Shown piece by piece: positions 57,859 to 64,000 of a DNA stretch of 64,000 nt. The DNA is from an uncultured Oscillibacter sp. Its GTDB lineage: Bacteria > Bacillota > Clostridia > Oscillospirales > Oscillospiraceae. The first letter of the stretch is position 1. The number at the start of each line of letters is the position of its first letter. The DNA lies in the NCBI GenBank assembly GCA_910584995.1, contig CAJUDW010000001.1, positions 62,001 through 126,000 of the forward strand, written 5' to 3'. The position numbers were made by a program, and so were the translations under genes. Below the pieces are notes generated by a model that did no database searches, was not told the origin of the DNA, and worked only from the letters and a program-made list of their open reading frames with translations.

Positions 57859-57963
57859 CGGCCGCGAATCCAGCGAAGCGAATCGCGGCCGAAAGCGAAG
57901 AAATTCCTGCCAAAGCGCAGTTTTCGGCAAAGCCGAAAACGGAGCGGTGGCGGGAATTTCTGA
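57859..57963 (-). ncRNA. structured tRNA-downstream element, copy 2 (after tRNA-Pro)
   Basis: Same architecture and start point (2 nt after CCA) as the copy at 54098. Hairpin 1: 57948-57960 with 57900-57912, inner stem 57932-57940 with 57920-57928. Hairpin 2: 57883-57891 with 57859-57867. Unpaired parts (CAGCGAAGCG loop, AAAGCGAA linker, AGCGCA and CGGAGC internal sides) are the same in both copies. Stem positions differ in compensating pairs. Behind it the T-run is weaker than in copy 1. Confidence 0.6.
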
Positions 57964-57965
57964 AC

Positions 57966-58041
57966 TGGTCCGAGTAGTGCGACTCGAACGCACGATCTCC
58001 ACATCCCAAATGTGGCGCGGTACCAACTCCGCTATACCCGG
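57966..58041 (-). tRNA. tRNA-Pro (anticodon UGG), CCA encoded
   Basis: 76 nt including CCA. The acceptor stem CCGGGTA pairs with TACTCGG with one G-U. The anticodon stem CCACA/TGTGG holds the loop TTTGGGA with anticodon TGG, the T loop is TTCGAGT, and the discriminator is A. Confidence 0.95.
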
Positions 58042-58054
58042 GTATCTGGCTTCT

Positions 58055-58082
58055 ATTGTACTGATTTCCACGGAAAAGTCAA
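58055..58082 (-). promoter_or_regulatory. promoter of tRNA-Pro
   Basis: On the minus strand TTGACT (58077-58082), 16 bp and TACAAT (58055-58060), 13 bp upstream of the tRNA. Confidence 0.8.
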
Positions 58083-58175
58083 GACTTACATTGATCCCCG
58101 GAACGCGCCCCGGTTCCCGGGGCCGGAGGAGTCAGCCAAACCCGCCTCCCCCGGCATCCGTCTGCGGAAACCGTC

Positions 58176-59468
58176 TTATGTACCGTTGGGATACTGCTTC
58201 TCCACAACCTCCGGCAGGGTCATGCCCTCCACCGTCAAATCCGCCTCCATCACCGGATCCACCGGAATGGCCAGATACATGCTGTTGCCATGGCTGTAGG
58301 CCCCGGAGGTAACGCCGATGACCTGCCCCCGGACATTCAGCAGCGCACCGCCGCTGCTGCCCTTGGAAATATCCGCCGTGTTCATGATGCAGGGCAGCGC
58401 GTAATTATCCACCTCCCGGTTTACGGCGCTGATAATGCCCGCGCTGACCGCAAGCCCCAGCCCCAGGGGATTCCCCAGCGTATACACCGGATCCCCTGGC
58501 CGCGCCCCCTCCGAGCCGGCTAACTCTAAATATTTAAAGGCAGGGGTCTCCTTCCCCTTCACGGAAACTCGGGAAACCCGCAGGACGGCAATATCAATTT
58601 CCTCGTCATAATAGAGCACCCGCTCCACCTGGTAGGACTCCCCGGTGGACAGGGCTGCCAAAGCGTGGACGGAGCCGTCAATGGAGTGGTAATTGGTGAC
58701 GGCAAGGCCCTCCTCGGAGATGAAAAAGCCGCTGGAAGTGGCATCAGGCGCCTCGTTGTCATAGGCGTAGTTTGTCCAAAAAAGATCCAGACGGAACACC
58801 GCAGGCATCAGGCGATCCGCCGCCTGACGGGCGGTCAGGCTCCTGCCCAGAAGCCCCAGGGCGTTGGCCGCTGTCCGCAGAGAGGGTTTGGCCTCCACAA
58901 TCCGATCCGCCAGCGTCTCCTGCGTCCCTCTGTAGGGGAAAGCCAGCGCGCAGACGGCAGCGGTAAACAGTTCCCCCCGGGTCATGGGGCCGCTCCATTC
59001 CCGATCTGCCAGGCCAATCCTCCAGGCAAAGGCCGCCGCATCCTCCTCCGCCAAGGCCCCGTACCCGTCGGAATAGCCCAGCGCCCGCAGCAGCGAGGCA
59101 AACCATGTATCCGCGTCAACCGCCTCGTTGGGGGCAAAGGCGTTTTGGGAAACGCCTTCGGTCCAGCCCTGATGGGCGGTGTACATGATAGCGTCGTAGG
59201 CCCAGGCAGGAACGTCCCGGAAACCGGTGAACCACATATCCTCCTTTGCCGCCTGCTCCGAGGCGGTGAGGCGGGTAAGAAGCACCGCCGCCTGGGCCCG
59301 GGTGGCCGGGGCCTCCAAGGCGTATTCGCCGGAGGCGGTTCCTTGGACGATTTCCAGCATCGCCAGCGCGTCCGCCGCCCGCAGGGCCTCGCTCTCCGCC
59401 GCCAAGGCGGAGGGCAGCACGTTTACCATCAAAATCACGGCGCAGAAACACGCCAGCAGCTTCTTCAT
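58176..59468 (-). CDS. SLH-anchored HtrA-like serine protease
   Basis: A 430-residue exported protein. A signal peptide (about 1-23) is followed by SLH-like repeats (about 25-215: ALAMLEIVQGTASGEYALEAPATRAQAAVLL, WAYDAIMYTAHQGW, EWSGPMTRGELFTAAVCAL). The C-terminal S1C trypsin-like domain (about 225-430) has the triad His in VTNYHSI, Asp in EEIDIAVL and Ser in KGSSGGALLN. No PDZ domain follows, unlike classic HtrA. It probably degrades or processes misfolded proteins at the cell surface. GGAGGTG precedes the ATG at 59468. Confidence 0.87.
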   Translation of the reverse strand: MKKLLACFCAVILMVNVLPSALAAESEALRAADALAMLEIVQGTASGEYALEAPATRAQAAVLLTRLTASEQAAKEDMWFTGFRDVPAWAYDAIMYTAHQGWTEGVSQNAFAPNEAVDADTWFASLLRALGYSDGYGALAEEDAAAFAWRIGLADREWSGPMTRGELFTAAVCALAFPYRGTQETLADRIVEAKPSLRTAANALGLLGRSLTARQAADRLMPAVFRLDLFWTNYAYDNEAPDATSSGFFISEEGLAVTNYHSIDGSVHALAALSTGESYQVERVLYYDEEIDIAVLRVSRVSVKGKETPAFKYLELAGSEGARPGDPVYTLGNPLGLGLAVSAGIISAVNREVDNYALPCIMNTADISKGSSGGALLNVRGQVIGVTSGAYSHGNSMYLAIPVDPVMEADLTVEGMTLPEVVEKQYPNGT

Positions 59469-59499
59469 CGGTAACACCTCCAGATTTTAATCCTTTTGT

Positions 59500-59528
59500 A
59501 GTATACTGCGTTTTTCCGCAAAATGCAA
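59500..59528 (-). promoter_or_regulatory. promoter of the SLH-HtrA gene
   Basis: On the minus strand TTGCAT (59523-59528), 17 bp and TATACT (59500-59505). It lies between this gene and the stop of ylbJ. Confidence 0.75.
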
Positions 59529-59544
59529 ACATCTTGAAAAGGCC

Positions 59545-60468
59545 CTACGCCAGCCCCAGCGCCCAACTGCCCAGGGCAAACGCCAGCAGGGCGGAAAGCA
59601 CCCCCTGGGCTACCTTGCCCAAAAAGCAGTTCCGCACCCCAAGGCCGCTGCCCTCCAGCACCGCCGCCGTCTGGCACAGCACCGACAGCCCGCCCCATCC
59701 GGCGCACCCCGCCGCCAGGACAAAACCGAACCGATCCGCCGTCAGCAGCGGCGTCAGGGAAAACAGTTCCGTGACACCCACCAGCGCCGGGCCCAGGCGG
59801 GGCCCCAGGGACGCCAGCGGATCTGCCAGCACGTAGAAAAACACCACAAAGGCGCAGACCGACAGCATCCCGGAGGCGCTGCCCCGCACCGCATCCACAA
59901 AGGCGGAGGAGAGGGAAACAGACCGGCAGGAAGCCCCCGCCCCCGCCGCCTGCCGCCCTGTCTCCCGCCCGCCCCGGAAGAGGAAGCCTGTCAAAAGGGC
60001 GGAAGCCGTGTGGATGATCCACAGCCAGATCCCTGCCCGCAGTGTGCCGAACACACCTGCTCCCAGGACACTGATCAAAAAGACCGGATTGGAATTGTTG
60101 CAGAAGGCCAGAAGCCGCTCCGCCTCGTCCCGGGACAGCAGCCCTTCCCGGTACAGATCCGCCGCCGTCTTGGCCCCAATGGGATAGCCCCCCACCAGCC
60201 CCAACAGCAGCGCCGAACTGGCGCAGCCGGGAAGGCGGTACAGCGGCCCCATAAACCCCGCCAGGTACGGCGCGGCCAGTTCCCCAATCCCCATGGACAC
60301 CAGCAGCCCGGAGATCACCAGGAACGGGAACAGGGACGGAACCACCGACCGCACACAAAGGGACAGGGCCTCCGCCGCCGACTGCCGGATGGGCCCCGCG
60401 TCCGCCAGGAACCACGCCAGCACGCCGCACAGGCACAAACACGCCAGCGCCCGCCATCTTCTTCTCAT
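59545..60468 (-). CDS. ylbJ: YlbJ-like sporulation integral membrane protein (Gate domain)
   Basis: A 307-residue membrane protein with about 8 helices and two nucleoside-recognition 'Gate' halves. SLFPFLVISGLLVSMG, LLLGLVGGYPIGAKTAADLY and FCNNSNPVFLISVLGAG are typical of YlbJ. In Bacillus YlbJ is needed for spore cortex formation. The gene diverges from the yqfC operon, also a mother-cell sporulation locus. The start at 60468 opens MRRRWRALACL before the first helix. Confidence 0.85.
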   Translation of the reverse strand: MRRRWRALACLCLCGVLAWFLADAGPIRQSAAEALSLCVRSVVPSLFPFLVISGLLVSMGIGELAAPYLAGFMGPLYRLPGCASSALLLGLVGGYPIGAKTAADLYREGLLSRDEAERLLAFCNNSNPVFLISVLGAGVFGTLRAGIWLWIIHTASALLTGFLFRGGRETGRQAAGAGASCRSVSLSSAFVDAVRGSASGMLSVCAFVVFFYVLADPLASLGPRLGPALVGVTELFSLTPLLTADRFGFVLAAGCAGWGGLSVLCQTAAVLEGSGLGVRNCFLGKVAQGVLSALLAFALGSWALGLA

Positions 60469-60640
60469 AGCATCACCGCGTTACCGTACAGAATCCGGGA
60501 ACGGAGCCCGGAACCAGCCCCTGGAACCGTGCTCCGCCCGTCCGCTTTTACCCTATGTCCAGGCCCGCCGGTCTATGTCCCATTTTTCCCGGCAAGTTTT
60601 CCGCCGCCGCCGCATAGAGTTGCCACAAGGGGGGACCTGG

Positions 60641-60931
60641 ATGGAGCGGAAACAGAAAAAGCGGGAGCCCAGGGTTTTGGACACGGTGGCGGAACTGTTC
60701 GATCTTCCGGCAGATGTGGTGGCGGGCCTGCCCCGGCTGGAAATGGTGGGGAGCCGCCAGCTGTATCTGGAACACCACACCGGCATTTTGTCCTACTGCG
60801 AGGAACGTATTGACGTAAACACAGGGACCGGCGTCCTCTCTATCCGGGGGGAACATCTGTCCCTGGTGGCCATGACGGCGGGGGAACTGCGGATCGGCGG
60901 CCGGATCGGCAGTCTGGAGTGGGTGAGGTAA
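60641..60931 (+). CDS. yqfC: sporulation protein YqfC
   Basis: A 96-residue YabP/YqfC-family protein: VAELFDLPADVVAGLPRLEMVGSRQLYLEHHTGILSYCEERIDVNTGTG is the core. It is the first gene of yqfC-yqfD-phoH-ybeY. Bacillus yqfC is sigma-E dependent; a CATAGAGT at 60612-60619 resembles a sigma-E -10 but no convincing -35 was found. The start at 60641 follows AGGGGGG. Confidence 0.9.
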   Translation: MERKQKKREPRVLDTVAELFDLPADVVAGLPRLEMVGSRQLYLEHHTGILSYCEERIDVNTGTGVLSIRGEHLSLVAMTAGELRIGGRIGSLEWVR

Positions 60932-60937
60932 AAAGAT

Positions 60938-62134
60938 ATGCTGAACGAAATTGTCAACCGCCTCCAGGGCCAGGTCCATATCCGGGCGGAGAGCGTCTTT
61001 CCGGAGCGGGTGCTGAATCTCTGCGGGGCCAGGGATCTGGCCTTTTGGGACGTGCGCTGGGAATCTCCCACCGCCTTCACCTGCCGCCTCTCCCGCCGGG
61101 ATTGGCACCGCCTCCGGCAGGCGGCCAAAAACCTGGACTGCTCCCTGACGGTGATACACCGGGAGGGGGCGCCCTATTTCCTCTTCCGCTTCCGGCGGCG
61201 GCAGGCCCTGCTGGCAGGGCTTCTCGCCTGCTGCCTGGGGCTGTTCCTGGGCTCCTTCTTTATCTGGGACTTTGCCGTTGAGGGCAACGAGACCGTCCCC
61301 ACAGAGGAGATCCTCCGCTCCCTGGAGAAAAACGGCGTGAAGCTGGGAGCCTTCGGCATCTCCCTGAACGGGGAGCAGATCCGCAACCATGTTCTGCTGG
61401 ATATCCCGGAACTTATCTGGATCAGCGTCAACATCTCCGGCTGCCGGGCCAACATCCAGGTGCGGGAGCGGACGCCCGTCCCGGAATCCCGGGAACTGCG
61501 GGATCCCGCCAACGTGGTGGCCCGGCGGGCGGGCCTTGTCCTGCGGATCCGGGCAACGGAGGGCGTGGCGGCGGTAACCCAGGGCTCCTCCGTAGAGGCG
61601 GGGCAGCTTCTGATCTCTGGCGTGGAGGACACGGAGACCGTGGGGGCCCGGGTTTTGGCGGGCATGGGCAGCGTCACTGCCAGGACCTGGTACACCCTGA
61701 CCGCCCATATGCCCCTGGACGTTCCGTCAAAGCAGTACACCGGGGAGGAAAAAACCGCCCACTCCCTGATCCTCGGAAGCCACAGAATAAATTTCTTTTC
61801 AAACAGTAGCATTACGGGGCGGAAATATGATAAAATAACCAGCAGACAGCCTTGGGCCCTCTTCGGCATCCCCCTGCCCATCACCCTGACAACAGAGGTC
61901 TACCGTTTTTATGAACCGGAGAAAGCCTCCCGAAGCGTCCAGGAGGCGGAGCAGGCAGCGGAAGCGTTCCTGACGGAATACCTCCGGTCCATTGTGGAGC
62001 CCTATGGCGAAGTTACGTCCACCCTCTGCACCTCCCACCAGCGGGACGGCGTGCTGGAAGTGACCCTCTCCGCCGAGTGCGTGGAGGAGATCGGGATACG
62101 GACGCCCATTTATACGGAAGAACGACTGGAGTGA
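60938..62134 (+). CDS. yqfD: sporulation protein YqfD
   Basis: A 398-residue protein of the YqfD family. The N-terminal part (about 1-90) reads LQGQVHIRAESVFPERVLNLC and FLFRFRRRQ. One membrane helix (about 92-112) is followed by an outer domain (FAVEGNETVPTEEILRSLEKNGVKLGAF, NISGCRANIQVRERTPVPE, KQYTGEE). It is made during sporulation and its molecular function is unclear. It starts 6 bp after yqfC and 6 bp separate it from phoH. Confidence 0.93.
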   Translation: MLNEIVNRLQGQVHIRAESVFPERVLNLCGARDLAFWDVRWESPTAFTCRLSRRDWHRLRQAAKNLDCSLTVIHREGAPYFLFRFRRRQALLAGLLACCLGLFLGSFFIWDFAVEGNETVPTEEILRSLEKNGVKLGAFGISLNGEQIRNHVLLDIPELIWISVNISGCRANIQVRERTPVPESRELRDPANVVARRAGLVLRIRATEGVAAVTQGSSVEAGQLLISGVEDTETVGARVLAGMGSVTARTWYTLTAHMPLDVPSKQYTGEEKTAHSLILGSHRINFFSNSSITGRKYDKITSRQPWALFGIPLPITLTTEVYRFYEPEKASRSVQEAEQAAEAFLTEYLRSIVEPYGEVTSTLCTSHQRDGVLEVTLSAECVEEIGIRTPIYTEERLE

Positions 62135-62140
62135 ACAGCT

Positions 62141-63115
62141 TTGGAACAACGGATCAGCATTGAACGGCTGGAACAGGCCGTGAATATTTTCGGCTCCTTT
62201 GACGAGAACATCCGCCTTTTGGAGCAGGAGTTCTCCGTCACCGTGGTGAACCGGGAAGGGGAACTGCGGGTGGACGGCGATCCAGAGAACGTGATGCCCG
62301 CCTGCAAGGCCATTCAGGCCCTCCTGACCCTCACCAGCCGGGGGGAGTCCATTGGTGAGCAGAATGTCCGGTATGTCATCGGCCTTGTCCGGGCCGGTAA
62401 GGAGCAGCAGATCATGGAACTTACCGGCGACGTGCTCTGCATCTCCGCCAAGGGGCGGCCCATCAAGCCCAAAACCATCGGGCAGAAGGAATATATCCAA
62501 TCTGTCCTCCAAAATACCGTCACCATCGGCGTGGGCCCCGCAGGCACCGGCAAGACGTATCTTGCCGTGGCCGCCGCGGTCCAGGCCTTTCGGGACAAGC
62601 AGGTAAACCGCATTATCCTGACCCGCCCGGCGGTGGAGGCAGGAGAGCGGCTGGGCTTCCTGCCAGGGGATCTCCAGTCCAAGGTGGATCCCTACCTGCG
62701 GCCCCTGTATGACGCCCTCTTCGACATGCTGGGGGCGGAGACCTATCAAAAATACCTGGAACGGGGCAATATCGAGGTGGCCCCCCTGGCCTATATGCGG
62801 GGCCGCACCCTGGACGACAGCTTCATTATCCTGGACGAGGCCCAAAACACCTCCCGGGAACAGATGAAAATGTTCCTGACCCGCCTGGGCTTCGGGTCGA
62901 AAATTGTCATCACCGGCGATGTGACCCAGATTGACCTGCCTGACGGCAAGCCCTCCGGCCTCAAGGAGGCCATGCGGGTGCTGGCCCGGGTGGAAGGCAT
63001 CGGCATCTGCCGCCTGACGGACGCGGACGTGGTGCGCCACGTGATGGTCCAGCGGATTGTGAAGGCCTACGAGGATTACGAGACCTCCAAAAACGCCAGA
63101 AAGGGGAGACCGTAA
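62141..63115 (+). CDS. phoH: PhoH-family ATPase
   Basis: A 324-residue P-loop protein. Walker A is GVGPAGTGKTYLA (about 130-142), Walker B SFIILDEAQNTSREQMKMFLTRLG, and ITGDVTQIDLPDG follows. The N-terminal part is a KH-like region. PhoH proteins are linked to RNA metabolism and ribosome maturation and usually lie beside ybeY. The likely start is TTG at 62141 with GGAGTG upstream; no ATG is available before the conserved region. The stop overlaps ybeY by one base (TAATG). Confidence 0.93.
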   Translation: MEQRISIERLEQAVNIFGSFDENIRLLEQEFSVTVVNREGELRVDGDPENVMPACKAIQALLTLTSRGESIGEQNVRYVIGLVRAGKEQQIMELTGDVLCISAKGRPIKPKTIGQKEYIQSVLQNTVTIGVGPAGTGKTYLAVAAAVQAFRDKQVNRIILTRPAVEAGERLGFLPGDLQSKVDPYLRPLYDALFDMLGAETYQKYLERGNIEVAPLAYMRGRTLDDSFIILDEAQNTSREQMKMFLTRLGFGSKIVITGDVTQIDLPDGKPSGLKEAMRVLARVEGIGICRLTDADVVRHVMVQRIVKAYEDYETSKNARKGRP

Positions 63116-63606
63116 TGGCAAAGCGCCACTATATCCCCGTCACCGCCGACGTACCCGGGGCGGATCAGCGCATCTGCGCCCTCATCCGGAAGGTCATCCG
63201 GGCGGCCCTGCTGTCGGAGGGCCTGACGGCCCCCTGCGAAATCGACGTGCTGCTGACCGGGGACGCGGGCATCCAGGCCCTGAACCGGGAACAGCGGGGG
63301 GTGGACAGCCCCACCGACGTGCTGAGTTTCCCGGAATTTGAACTGTCCCCCGGGGAACTCCCCGATGAGGAGGACGCCGATCCCGGCACGGGGCTGATCC
63401 CCCTGGGGGACATGGTGATCAATCTGGAGCGGGCCGCCGCACAGGCCAAGGAATACGGCCACTCCAACCGCCGGGAACTGGCATATCTGGTGATCCACTC
63501 CGTCCTCCACCTGCTGGGCTACGACCATATGGACGAGGGCCCGGAAAAGGCCCGGATGCGGGAGCGGGAGGAAGCGGTGCTGGAATCCCTGGATCTCCGC
63601 CGGTAG
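63115..63606 (+). CDS. ybeY: endoribonuclease YbeY (rRNA maturation factor)
   Basis: A 163-residue metalloprotein: NREQRGVDSPTDVLSFP in the middle and the zinc motif HSVLHLLGYDHMDE (H-x3-H-x5-H) near residues 128-141. It matures 16S rRNA 3' ends and takes part in ribosome quality control. The order yqfD-phoH-ybeY is standard in Bacillota, and its start overlaps phoH's stop. Confidence 0.95.
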   Translation: MAKRHYIPVTADVPGADQRICALIRKVIRAALLSEGLTAPCEIDVLLTGDAGIQALNREQRGVDSPTDVLSFPEFELSPGELPDEEDADPGTGLIPLGDMVINLERAAAQAKEYGHSNRRELAYLVIHSVLHLLGYDHMDEGPEKARMREREEAVLESLDLRR

Positions 63607-63684
63607 CATCCCCTTTCAGCGCGGCCGCCGCCCCTTTCACACACACCGCCCCCGCTGTCATACACTGGTGCAGAGGTGAAGTGT

Positions 63685-64000
63685 ATGGAAATACTGCAAG
63701 ACGGCGTTATCGCCTTTTTCACCGCCGTAGGCCTGGCCTCCGTGGTCTGGGTTCTGGCGGGGGCCTTTCTCGGGGCGGGACGGCCCATGATCCCCGGCCT
63801 TGCGCTGGTACTGCCCCTGCGGCGGGAGGCGCTGGCCATGGAGTCCGACGTGCGGGAACTGCGCCGCCTCCAGCGGCAGATGCCGGGATCGGTCATCGTC
63901 CTGGCAGACTGCGGGCTGACGGCGGACGCCCGGGCCCTGGCCCAATACCTGGCGGACAAGGAGAAAAACGCCCTGCTGGTAGACGGCCAATCCTGGCAGG
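63685..64000 (+). CDS. membrane-anchored protein, partial at right edge
   Basis: The first 105 codons of a gene cut by the window end. It opens MEILQDGVIAFFTAVGLASVVWVLAG with one membrane helix, then PGLALVLPLRREALAMESDVRELRRLQRQMPGSVIVLADCGLTADARALAQYLA. It recalls small clostridial membrane proteins with a cytosolic Rossmann-like half, but I do not recognise it. GAGGTG is 6 nt before the ATG at 63685. It follows ybeY by about 80 bp. Confidence 0.7.
   Translation, partial: MEILQDGVIAFFTAVGLASVVWVLAGAFLGAGRPMIPGLALVLPLRREALAMESDVRELRRLQRQMPGSVIVLADCGLTADARALAQYLADKEKNALLVDGQSWQ

Noticed and set aside
1..64000. CRISPR array
   Set aside because: I found no regularly spaced repeats with unique spacers and no cas genes.
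1..64000. Insertion sequence or prophage
   Set aside because: No transposase, integrase, terminase or capsid gene is visible; only one short MITE-like element was found.

Overview
The window is about 64 kb of GC-rich DNA from an endospore-forming Clostridia genome. The likeliest source is the Oscillospiraceae (Flavonifractor/Lawsonibacter/Oscillibacter type); this is inferred from gene content and GC, not from a database search. The evidence is the set of sporulation genes (spoVAD-spoVAE, yabP-yabQ, ylbJ, yqfC-yqfD), the Bacillota order recJ-relA-dtd-MBL-hemZ, the order spoVB/yabM-mazG-hup-rqcP-yabP-yabQ-divIC-yabR, and yqfC-yqfD-phoH-ybeY. Genes are dense on both strands, with ordinary sigma-A-type promoters and many GC-rich intrinsic terminators.

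Layout. 1-8.6 kb: the 5' part of radC, a marR-degV pair, an endonuclease Q gene, pfkA, the potassium pair trkA-trkH, and gluQ. 9-17.6 kb: a 202-residue protein with many Cys pairs, a CDF cation transporter, spoVAD-spoVAE, a polysaccharide-deacetylase-like lipoprotein, cdd, a DUF2156-GNAT fusion, lexA with its SOS box, and an ArsC/Spx-like protein. 17.9-24.1 kb: surface-glycan genes, namely a DUF6020-GtrA fusion with a GT2 enzyme on the minus strand and a GT4 enzyme with an O-antigen-ligase-like protein on the plus strand. 24.1-27.2 kb: a Vat-like acetyltransferase and an Lsa-like ABC-F protein, both related to streptogramin A resistance families, around a yfcE-type phosphodiesterase.

27.3-42.4 kb is one long co-directional minus-strand block. 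It runs from recJ and relA through dtd, an MBL hydrolase, hemZ, a uridine-kinase-like gene and purine nucleoside phosphorylase into the spoVB-mazG-hup-rqcP-yabPQ-divIC-yabR group, with a DUF3781 gene and a short inverted-repeat element inserted. 42.6-46.1 kb holds an SLH protein with a degenerate GH18-like domain, a small P-loop protein and a DacF-type D-Ala-D-Ala carboxypeptidase. 46.4-53.5 kb is a catabolic or transport island: a GntR/HutC regulator, AtuA-like and DUF4387 proteins, a TRAP large permease with a small membrane protein, a sodium:solute symporter and an MFS transporter.

54-58 kb contains tRNA-Gly(CCC) and tRNA-Pro(UGG), both on the minus strand. Each is followed directly by a copy of the same element of about 106 nt, whose stems carry compensatory changes between the copies. 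Between them lie an AlbA_2-type protein and two orphan genes. 58-64 kb has an SLH-HtrA protease, ylbJ, the yqfC-yqfD-phoH-ybeY operon and a cut-off membrane protein. The strongest candidates for something undescribed are the paired tRNA-downstream elements, the AtuA/DUF4387/TRAP operon with its two palindromic operator candidates, and the possible leader or attenuator controls in front of the Vat-like and Lsa-like genes.
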